A stretch of DNA of 64,000 bases, from assembly GCF_000001735.4 (NCBI RefSeq), contig NC_003070.9, forward strand, positions 9,052,001 to 9,116,000. The letters are read 5' to 3'. Made by a program: the position numbers and the translations under genes. This DNA is from Arabidopsis thaliana (lineage: Eukaryota > Streptophyta > Magnoliopsida > Brassicales > Brassicaceae). Below the pieces are notes generated by a model that worked only from the letters and a program-made list of their open reading frames with translations, was not told the origin of the DNA and searched no databases. Positions 11,471 to 20,387 of the stretch are shown in pieces. Positions within the stretch are counted from its first letter, which is position 1, and every line of letters starts with the position of its first letter.

Positions 11471-12914
11471 TCAATCCTGGTGTTCATCATCTTCACCTTC
11501 AGAATCTGTAAAAAGAATAATTGAAGACAGATTGGTTAAGACAAAAAAAACTCCGTGTTCTGTAGAATGTAATCCTAAGTTGGTCGGTTAGATATGTATG
11601 CATCTATAAATCTAACCAGAACGAATGTCTTTAGCGACTTTGCCTTTGGCACGTATTTGGCTTATGAGCACACGATATATCAAGATCCACCAGTAGATGT
11701 GCAGAATCTGTAAGCAATAAAGAAGTGTGTTGAAGACATAGTAGAAAAGTATAAGGGGTGGTCCGGTTTCCATCAGATGCTTCTTGTCCCAGTACTCCGT
11801 TTTCACTTTTATTGATTCGTAGCTGCAAAGGTTCATGCATATATACGTAGAGAATCTAGAGATCAATTCCATAAACAACATTAGATCAAGTTACATCGCA
11901 TTATATATGTAGAGAGTTTAGAGTATGAACCTGGTGCTCCATAGGATCCAGAAAGGGTAATAGATGAGTCGCAAAGTGGTCCACGACAAGAAAAATAGGA
12001 CAAACGAGACGCTAGTCATAGTTTCGGCGCCGCTGTATTTGCACATCTTGCCTATCTCTAGAAACACGTCGCTGATTTCGTGAAGAGCTAATATTACAGA
12101 ACCTATACGAGCAAATCTAGTAAAGTAAAAGGATAAAAAGAGGAAGTTAAAGGCTAGTGGTCTCAGAAAATTTTGGTCGTTACAATCTTATAATTAGTAT
12201 AGGGGGTACCTGAAAACGTAAGACAAGATGATGAGGAATGAAGTTACAATGTGATGAACTAACATGACTTTGAAATCAGATCGTCTTGTTTCCCAAAAGA
12301 ACAAAGCAAAAAAGGCATATACATTTAACCCGCCAACAAACATATACATTCCCTTCATTTTCAACCTGTGAAAACGCCGGTGTTATTAGGTTTGCCGCAT
12401 AGTTGACAGTGTCTTGCGTCTCACGTAACACATTAAGGTAAAGTTATTCTTACTTTATCTTTTGGTCAGGCCATACCTGGTCTCCTGGTCCTAACCAGAA
12501 GGATCTGGTGTCTTTAAACCATGGCTCCTTATAAGTAACGTAGAGAGCAAAAGCTTCCACCGAGAAAGAGCACAAACATTTCCAAGCGGATTCTTTGAAT
12601 TTCACTACCTTCTTTCTTCTCTCGTTTGAATCAGCACATAGTCCTTTAGGAACTACCAGTCTTCTAGCGACCCTCTGTGAACCTCCCAGATAGGTTTCTC
12701 ATGAGATACTTACTTGCTTCCCAAGTCATAATAAAATACTAATTAAGAGATAGAAAACAAACAGAAGATAGTGGGTTACCTCGAATATGCATCTGTCGAG
12801 GATTAAGCGAAGAAAAAGGAAGAATGGAGCAAAGAAGATGAGGACCAAGAAATCAGAAGAATCTGGGTAAGATTCTTGATCCCAATCCGGCCGACTCAAG
12901 AGTTTCAGATCCAT
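11471..12914 (-). CDS. TLC (TRAM-LAG1-CLN8) domain protein, ceramide-synthase-like
   Basis: A 312-residue ER multi-pass protein (I believe AT1G26200). Exons on the minus strand: 12914-12780, 12674-12454, 12365-12210, 12116-11931, 11822-11617, 11505-11471. The LAG1 core is clear: [47 protein letters not shown] with the conserved HH pair, then [20 protein letters not shown]. Plant LAG1 homologues (LOH proteins) are ceramide synthases that acylate sphingoid bases with acyl-CoA. Here the usual LHD of the Lag1 motif reads LHE, so enzymatic activity is not certain. Alternating hydrophobic stretches suggest six or more membrane spans. The C-terminus is a short acidic tail ([11 protein letters not shown]), a common phospho-regulated end in ceramide synthases. 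Confidence 0.9.
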
Positions 12915-15336
12915 CTAGTCAAGATTCCTCAAGATCCCAAGTGTTTGGCATAACATTATTCTGTTTACCACTTCTTGTCCTTCGTCCTCGTCCAAGTCAA
13001 CCCCTCTAAAATGGGGAGGAAAAGAGAGTAGTATCCACTTGACTTTACTTTTTATATGAATAGATAAATTAAGAAAGGCTAGTATACGTGATTCTCCCAG
13101 TCAGACATCACAAAAGAAGAGTAAACCGGGCCAAACCTTGTTTCAACCTTCACGTATCGAATGAACCGTTATCCCAACATCGGTTTAGACCACACACTGC
13201 ACGCTTTACATTGACTTCTTAATGAAATTCTTGGTACATTGATATTTGGCCGAGCTTATTATCTGGGTGGAGACTAATTTATATAAAGGTTTAGTAGAGT
13301 TGGTGACAATTGTTTTGTTTCTTGGATATTGTAAGTGTAAGTAGAAATAATTTCTCTTAAAAAAAGGAGAAAACAAAAGATTGAGTTGGTTGGTGAAAAT
13401 GGGTACAGCTGTGAGAGAGAGTACAAATACGTAAACAAAGAATGTCGGATTGTGATTATTACTAACAAATTCACAAATATGATTTCGTCAGGGGAGAAAA
13501 CAGCCGACAACTTCTTTTTTCTACTATCAAATCTCTTCTTAATTGTTTTCACATCAAACCTACCAAATTTGGTAACTTATGACGTCACATGCATATTGAG
13601 GAACTATCTAATTAAGCTATAACATAGGATCAAGAGTTTTCTTTAACTTGTCCTTAGTTAAACTCAACTCATTTGTAATTTACTAATTTCTACCTTGACA
13701 TTCTATTTCTATGAACAGTCGTCGTATGCGATGGTTCCGTAATAAGACTGGATTTTGTTAGTTACATGAATGATTTGGATGGAGAATAGAATCTGAAGAA
13801 ATTGGCACGAGAAAGTTGGATGTATGAGCAACGTTTTAAAGAAAATATACATATACACATGTAAAAGACAAAGTAAACAAACAGCTACGTAGTACGTACT
13901 CATCATCTAATTCGATTTGGTTGTTCTAGTGATTAAAAGTTACCAACAAACAAGATGAATATCGATTTAAAAACTAATTCACTTGTTATCAAGTTCCATC
14001 CTTAGTCTCACCGACTTGCCAACCAAAATTATCAATGAGGTCAAGCCATTGTCCCGATGATGCTTTCGAATCTGTGACTTGTCAAATTAAACTTCAAAAT
14101 AAATAAATGAATCGGTGATACTTAACAGTGACGTACAGTGACATTCCACAGTCACACACACACACATAGGGCAATTGTAGAAAGAGACACACGAGTAAAT
14201 CCAACGAGTCCAACTCCATTCTTTTTAGCTATTAACGATTTGTACACATCTCTCCAAATTCTACACGCCCACTTTCAAATTCTATGAGACTCGAAAATGT
14301 CTTAAAAGCACACAAAGCTGATACATTATTAAAAGTAGAGTCAAACTAATGTATAATGTCTTAATATCTTTGTTTACACAATATTCAAACAAGAGTCAAA
14401 GTCAAAACAAAACAACCCTTTTGTAAAATGAACTCTCATCACACACTTGATTTGCAAGCTGTCACCAAGAGGGCCTCCACTGAAAGAACATTTTAAGGTG
14501 ACGCCAGAGAAACAGGAAACGCAATGAAGACAATTTATTCTTGTAATTTGCAAATTCTGTCTTTTACTTTTATTTTGGGGTTTGTGACAGTTGTTTACTT
14601 CTTTTTGTTTTGTCCTTATCTTTTAAAACAAAAATGACAAACAAAATCCAGTTGTGTAAACCTTTTCAATACAATGAGAGATGAAGTAAAAGGCTGCAAC
14701 AATTTTAAAGACAATGAGAGAGGATTGGAGGATGAAGAAGAGTATTAAAGGAATGAGAAAGAGGAACAGCTCTTAACCTAATTAAGTAAATGCTTCTTTT
14801 ATTCCTTCTTGTTTGTTCATGTGGGTCTCTTCTGATTTCCACCTCAAAAGCTGATCTTTTCTATTTAAGATAGCCAGAGTCATACATAGAGAGAAGAGAA
14901 GAGAGAGAGAGATAGAGATAACTTATAACTTCACATATCAATTAAGAAGTCATATAACTAATGACAGAGCTTACAAGGATGATTCTTGTTCTGTGGATAT
15001 TGATGTGTCCTGACTCTAAGACTAGATTATGGTTTGTTAGGAACCAAAATATTTGTTTAAAGAAAAGTATAGTTAGTTGATATTGAAAAAGAAGAGCATA
15101 GGCTTTTAATTCTATAAGAGAGTGTACTTTATAATGAAGGGAGGCACTAACCTTCCTTCCCTTGATATATATCTGCAATGAGCTTTGTCTGGTAGTGCTT
15201 CAATTGAGTGAAAACAATGGTGCTAGGGTTGCCATGTGGTGAAACTTACTCCTTCTCTTCAATTATATGAGGCTTCCTATAGGCTCCGGCTTTTCTTGAT
15301 ACTTCAAAAAACACAAAAAGAAATTTATATTTATTG
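12915..15336. other. Intergenic region upstream of SOFL1
   Basis: No convincing coding sequence; the short ORFs here are AT-rich and unlike proteins. It contains a TGACGTCA bZIP/TGA palindrome near 13580 with an adjacent CATGCA RY-type motif, a CA dinucleotide run at about 14153-14165 and a GA-rich tract at 14888-14920. Much of 14500-15336 probably serves as promoter and leader of SOFL1. Confidence 0.4.
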
Positions 15337-15363
15337 ATGATGGAAGAAGAGCAAAGCAAATGA
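15337..15363 (+). promoter_or_regulatory. Possible upstream ORF in the SOFL1 leader
   Basis: ATGATGGAAGAAGAGCAAAG continues to an in-frame TGA, encoding an eight-residue peptide (MMEEEQSK) about 160 nt before the SOFL1 start. Whether transcription starts upstream of it cannot be seen. A strong donor AAG/GTACGT near 15425 and an acceptor-like GTGAAG just before the SOFL1 ATG suggest a leader intron between them. Confidence 0.3.
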
Positions 15364-15523
15364 GAGACAGAGACACAGACCCTATATCAGAGAGTAAATT
15401 GGTGAAGTGGATTGGATCACATAAGGTACGTAACTAGAAGAAGTAAGTGATCTTTTTGTGTCTGTGCATATAAGCTAATTTTGAGACCTTGGTTTTGTTT
15501 TCCTCTTTCTGTTGCGTGAAGCC

Positions 15524-15970
15524 ATGGAGTCTCCGAGAAACCATGGAGGCTCTGAAGAGGAGGAATACAGCAGTTGTGAGTCAGGGTGGACTATGTACAT
15601 AGAAGACGCCTTCCATGGAAATGACCAATCATCTGTTGTTGTCGATGATGATGATGATGATACACAGGTTAAAGAGGCTGATGATGGTTATGAGAACGAT
15701 GATGGCGATACTAGTGATGATGGTGGTGATGAAGAGAGTGATGATTCCATGGCTTCTGATGCATCCTCGGGGCCTAGCAATCAGCTTCCAAAGCACATCA
15801 ACAAACATGCAGCTAGGAAGAATGGTTCTAAACAAGTCTACCTTCAAAAACGCCAACACACAGAGAAAACAATCAGCAACGAAGGAGAAAAATCAGACCT
15901 CAAAGCTAGAACAAGAACAAGTGCAGCTAGTCGTGTCCAGAGTAGAGGGAAGGTGAGCAAAACCAAATAA
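15524..15970 (+). CDS. SOFL1: SOFL1, SOB-FIVE-LIKE acidic protein linked to cytokinin
   Basis: A single exon encodes 148 residues (I believe AT1G26210). Both SOFL family signatures are present: CESGWTMYIEDAF near residues 18-30 (SOB-A) and DDSMASDASSGP in the middle (SOB-B). Between them runs an aspartate-rich stretch, including six consecutive Asp codons from a GAT microsatellite. The C-terminal half is basic (KHINKHAARKNGSKQ, RTRTSAASRVQSRGK), consistent with nuclear localisation. SOFL proteins raise endogenous cytokinin levels and mutants show altered cytokinin responses; the molecular mechanism is not fixed. The ATG at 15524 is preferred because it sits in CCATGG context and begins the conserved N-terminus. 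Confidence 0.92.
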   Translation: MESPRNHGGSEEEEYSSCESGWTMYIEDAFHGNDQSSVVVDDDDDDTQVKEADDGYENDDGDTSDDGGDEESDDSMASDASSGPSNQLPKHINKHAARKNGSKQVYLQKRQHTEKTISNEGEKSDLKARTRTSAASRVQSRGKVSKTK

Positions 15971-17018
15971 AACTCATGGCGAATGAGAGAAGAAGATATG
16001 GGGGTTCACAAAGAATCCAAATCCTGTAGTGAAGAGAGACGTTTCAGGGGTCTCACCAATCGTGTTGTTTGCCTTTAATAAGCCATGTGTAGGTAGTTGC
16101 ATTGTTTTCTTTTGCCGGAATATGTTTTTTTGTAGAAGCTGTCCCAAATAAGTTATCTGCACGGTTCTCCGTTGGAACCCTGTTATATAATATGTACCTT
16201 GTTCTTCAGAGACTTCCTTCTAACACAAAACAGAGCATATCCTGATCTGCATGTTCAACACAGGAGCCATCAAGATTCAAGAGAGTGATTCTTGGAAGAA
16301 AAACCAACAGTTCCTGAATCATTCTCAACAGCAACCAGATAATAACCAATCTTTAGCAATTGAAAAGCAAAACATTAGTTATAAAATACTAATAATCTTT
16401 TTCCGAGAAAAAAGAAACGCTCATGGTAGAGGACAAAGTGGTTGATGACAAAACAGGAGTTTCTAAGGTTGCCAATATGGTGTCTATGATGTGTGGCCCA
16501 AGTAGCTAACAGCAGAGCTTTGCTTGCTAACAAAAAGTTGTGCTACTCTTAAGAGCTTCACATGATTCTTTTACAAAACAACAAATTGCAATCATTCAAA
16601 AATCTGTCATTTTCTATTACTACAAACTCTTTGTAACCACTTCTTAAGAAACTAGTTGCATATCAGGAAAGTGAGTTATTAGAAAATATCAGAAATGAAA
16701 CTGTTCTGATTTCTTTCCCACGTTGTCAACACAGTTGAACCATTTGCAACAGTAGATACAAGTATTGCCCCACAGAGAAAATTATCTATCACTAGAACAA
16801 TAATAACTGCATTTATAGTAGCTCAGGAAACAGTTTAGGAAACGGTACCATTTGTAACAGTAAATACAATCTTATTCATCAGAGGAAGTTAAGCAAACAT
16901 GGCATGTTATATATAAGAATAATAATTGCATTTATAGAGTAGCTCAAGAAAAAGTTTAGGAAACGGTGCAAGAAAATTATACTCTAATTAGAGAAATATC
17001 ACATAGACAAAAATATAG
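15971..17018. other. SOFL1 3' flank and non-coding DNA
   Basis: Immediately downstream lies the SOFL1 trailer. Further right is AT-rich DNA that includes a two-copy tandem repeat annotated separately. No protein-like ORF. Confidence 0.4.
16738..16972. repeat. Two-copy imperfect tandem repeat, period about 120 bp
   Basis: The strings ACCATTTGCAACAGTA and ATTTATAGTAGCTCAGGAAA reappear about 120 bp later as ACCATTTGTAACAGTA and ATTTATAGAGTAGCTCAAGA. Both units end in GTTTAGGAAACGGT. The middle of each unit has diverged. Confidence 0.6.
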
Positions 17019-17040
17019 AGACAGATCCTTACAAGCGCAA

Positions 17041-17523
17041 TTGAACCGATAGCTTTATCAACCCTTTGATATAACAAGATCAGGTTTTGATCCTGGAAAA
17101 CAAAAAAGATGGTGAATATATCAATTGAGGTTTAGATAATCATTGTAAATGCAACGTATTAAGCTTAATGAGGCACAATAAATGGGAGCAGAAAAGAACA
17201 TAGCTGGCAACTTTCCAGAAGAGGAAGACCCTCACGTTGATGTTATTCTCAGGTCGCTTTCGACTTTTGTAATCTCCAATCCATCATAATGCACGTAGGA
17301 GCAATAAACAGATAGACAGAAAACGAAAGATGGGCCGTCCCAACCTAATTTTATGACCCACAAAACGTGAGATACATGAGAGAATGTTGCTTGGTAAATG
17401 CATAAAACACTGAACTTGGTCTACCAATTTCACCTTCACGAAGATTGAAGGACCAGACGAGTTCAGCGAGTAAAGGCGAAGAACCAGCATTTCTGTCAAC
17501 AATAGCATGTGCACGTTCCATTC
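17041..17523 (-). other. Candidate small spliced minus-strand gene or lncRNA exons
   Basis: On the minus strand an exon-like block 17523-17434 is preceded by TAG (acceptor) and followed by GTGAAATT (donor). From ATG at 17521 it reads MERAHAIVDRNAGSSPLLAE, then LVWSFNLRE. A second block starts at about 17096 after TTTTCCAG. Joining the two gives a continuation GSKPDLVISKG and stop, about 40 residues in total. The composition looks protein-like, but I recognise no family, and an upstream exon would be needed because the first block has an acceptor. It could equally be a non-coding transcript or a pseudogene relic. Confidence 0.3.
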
Positions 17524-17527
17524 CTAG

Positions 17528-19156
17528 TTGACAATGACATCAAGAAAGATTAGTAAAAGCATTTGCACAACCAAAGATGAGGCAACAGTATCTTGGTACA
17601 ACAAACAACCACCAATTATTATTGCCTTGCAAAACAGTACCATTAGAAAAACAAAACAAGTGTATGGTTTTTTAATAATGTCTCCAAGAAACTGAGTCAC
17701 TAACTAATGAAAGGTTCCAGGATCACAAGAGAAGCTATCTGAAACCCAACCAGGGTAGCGAATAAAAAGCATTCCCAAACTTACTCCATTTCAGAATTAT
17801 AATGATTCAAGAACAAAAGTCTTCACATACAGAAAAATTTCCAGTCCTAGCCTCTCTCAGTTTCAGATCTTAATGTTACATTGAGAACTTAAGAATATAA
17901 TTCTGACCACTTGAAAAGTTTAAGAAACTGTTGAAAATCGCCAAAGCATCATGATTCATGAACCTGGAAGGACAAGAAAACAGCAGACTTGAAACCGCTT
18001 TGTTTCTCCCTATCATAATGCTAGCGCCTTTAGCCTACATGATCTATCTTAAAGAATACCAACGGTTTTCTAGTCATATGAAGACTTCTGCTATCCAGAT
18101 TTTTCCTAGGGTCCTCTAACAGCATGAACACTAACGAATTCTAAAATATAGAAAACGTGGTTTGCAGAGATCTTTGATGTACACTGCTGAAAAACAAATA
18201 GCAGAACATATACATCACCTGCTAGTTACAAGCTACAGAACAGAAGACAAACGTAGTTACAATGGCAATGAAGATGTGCACGTTCGGTAGTTAGAACAAG
18301 CTGCAATGAATCAGAGTCTTGGACTAGCCATATGCCACTGTTTATTCTAGTTTGGTTGCTTTTGAATATATAAACAATACCATAAAATATGCATGATATA
18401 TCTATCAGATGATAATTTCAATTTTCAAATAAGAAACAAACTCAGTCATTAATCAAAACTTATACAATCCTTAAAACCATCTTTGAATAGGCAGATAGAT
18501 AGGAGAAACAAAGCAATGGAACCTCCGAGATCAAGAAATGGATACCATTCCTGAATTGCAGGAGAGATACTTAAATGCTCTGTGGCTCTAAAAATCTTTG
18601 ATGAGCAAGAAAGAATGCAGCAAACATATAGAAAAGAATCACTCATCCTCTGCTGATCACATGCCAGAGACCTTCAAACATGGTAAACATAAAACAGCAC
18701 AAGAACAATCACTAACTGCTTGTTTGCATCACTCAATGATCAAATCTTGATTAACCACTAGAACCATTGTGAAGAACTAAAAAAATCACACAACAAGGAA
18801 AATCACTGAAGTAAAACACAAAAAAATATAAGTTATTCAGGTTTTGTTCACTCCATTTCTGGATTCGTTTGAAGCTACTACATTGCCCGCCAAAAGAGTA
18901 TCTCTTTGACTCTCAACTACCAAACGACAATAGTCTCTGACAGCCACGAGTTTCTTCGTACCGATTTTATTTTATTTCCTCCAAAAAACAGAAAAGTAAA
19001 AGCTAGAGAGACTAGAGAGGTTCTCCGTTTATCCACAGCCACACACAAAACACACACTTTATCCAAATTCAGGGAAACTAAAAAACCATCCTTTTGTCTG
19101 ATTCCATGTAATCGAGCTCCTAAAATTCAACACTTGAACAAAAAATAGTGTATACC
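17528..19156. other. Intergenic region before the GNAT gene
   Basis: Mostly non-coding. An ORF at 18449-18646 (minus) lacks family resemblance. TTGCCCGCCAAAAG near 18881-18894 resembles an E2F site. The last 250 bp are CA- and AAA-rich and fit a 5' leader for the GNAT gene. Confidence 0.4.
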
Positions 19157-19750
19157 ATGTTTCTCGGAGGCACAATCTCCACTCCTCCAGCTTCTCTCCG
19201 GTTAAGGTCCACATTAAACCCACAAAACGCAGTCACACAATCATCATCACAAGCGACGTTTCCAGCTGCAATGCAACGAAAGCCACCAAGTTACTCAATC
19301 AGCGACGAAGATCTCGAATCCAGAGGCTTTCTTCTCCGTCGAACAACAGAAGGACTTAACTTAGACCAGCTGAATTCAGTCTTTGCAGCCGTGGGATTCC
19401 CTCGTCGTGACACGGCGAAAATCGAGGTGGCGTTGCAGCACACAGACGCGTTGCTTTGGGTAGAGTACGAGAAAACGCGGAGGCCTGTAGCGTTTGCGAG
19501 AGCAACCGGTGACGGAGTTTTCAATGCGATCATATGGGATGTTGTGGTTGATCCATCGTTTCAAAGCTGTGGACTTGGGAAGGCGGTGATGGAGCGGTTG
19601 ATTGAGGATTTACAGGTGAAAGGGATTTGTAACATTGCTCTGTATTCAGAGCCTCGAGTTCTCGGGTTTTATCGCCCGCTTGGGTTCGTCTCTGACCCGG
19701 ATGGGATCAAAGGAATGGTTTTTATACGCAAACAGAGAAACAAGAAATAA
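19157..19750 (+). CDS. GNAT1: Plastid GNAT-family acetyltransferase
   Basis: A single exon encodes 197 residues (I believe AT1G26220). The first 50 or so are Ser/Thr/Pro/Arg-rich, consistent with a chloroplast transit peptide. The GNAT fold follows: FNAIIWDVVVDPSFQ (strand 4), the acetyl-CoA pyrophosphate loop QSCGLGKA (the Q/RxxGxG/A motif) and helix VMERLIEDL, ending with LYSEPRVLGFYRPLGFV. Arabidopsis plastid GNATs are reported to acetylate both protein N-termini and lysine side chains; activity here is inferred from that family. The ATG at 19157 is the first in frame; the in-frame GTG at 19148 is not a plausible plant start. Confidence 0.92.
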   Translation: MFLGGTISTPPASLRLRSTLNPQNAVTQSSSQATFPAAMQRKPPSYSISDEDLESRGFLLRRTTEGLNLDQLNSVFAAVGFPRRDTAKIEVALQHTDALLWVEYEKTRRPVAFARATGDGVFNAIIWDVVVDPSFQSCGLGKAVMERLIEDLQVKGICNIALYSEPRVLGFYRPLGFVSDPDGIKGMVFIRKQRNKK

Positions 19751-19953
19751 AAAGTTTGAAACTTTATAAATTTTAATTTCGTAAATGCACAGATTACAAT
19801 GTCTCTTTAACTACACTTTCTTGTACAAGCTAAGAGAGTAATGAGAAGCACTTCTTCGTCTTCCTTCCATGTTCAATTCTCTGTTTTGGTTCTGCAGAGA
19901 GTTTTAAAAGTTAGAATTTTGAAACAATTGTTGTGTTGATTGAAGATTTGCTT

Positions 19954-20163
19954 ATGAGGGAATTTCAATTACTTGATTTTGATGGTCAAGAAGAAGCTGC
20001 TTTGGCATGGTGGAAGAAGGCGACGGAGCAGAGGATGGAAGCGATGAGAGCGAAGAACCCTAATCCGACCATCAGAGAGATTCCGGCGACGATCAGATCC
20101 ATTAGCGTCATCAGCACCATCTTAGCTTTCTTCGATCTCTTCGTTGTTTCTCAGCTATGGTAA
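19954..20163 (+). CDS. Small uncharacterised protein with C-terminal hydrophobic segment (tentative)
   Basis: A 69-residue ORF starting MREFQLLDFDGQEEAALAWW, then KKATEQRMEAMRAKNPN and ending ISTILAFFDLFVVSQLW. It has an amphipathic charged N-terminal half and one hydrophobic C-terminal helix, so it could be a tail-anchored microprotein. It sits 203 bp after the GNAT stop and 225 bp from the CPN60 beta-4 stop, so it may lie on the GNAT 3' UTR or be a separate transcript. I recognise no family. Residue composition is protein-like, without low complexity, which is why it is listed. Confidence 0.4.
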   Translation: MREFQLLDFDGQEEAALAWWKKATEQRMEAMRAKNPNPTIREIPATIRSISVISTILAFFDLFVVSQLW

Positions 20164-20387
20164 GATTTAGTGTTTTGGGGATAATTTACAAATGATTCGA
20201 AGAAGAAGTGAAGCCACGCATTGACACGTTTATGAGATGACCAGAGCTTATGACATTTAGCGCAATTTCAGAGACCCTCGTGTATACATACATACAGAGA
20301 TATATATACACGTTGAGTAATGTTTGGAGATAACATTAAAATGTGACTTCTCATGTTATGTAGTATTTTCTAAAGTAAGACAGTTTC

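Noticed and set aside
12915..15336. Antisense gene opposite SOFL1 or a microRNA precursor
   Set aside because: I found no recognisable miRNA, long hairpin or spliced open frame; only promoter-type sequence.
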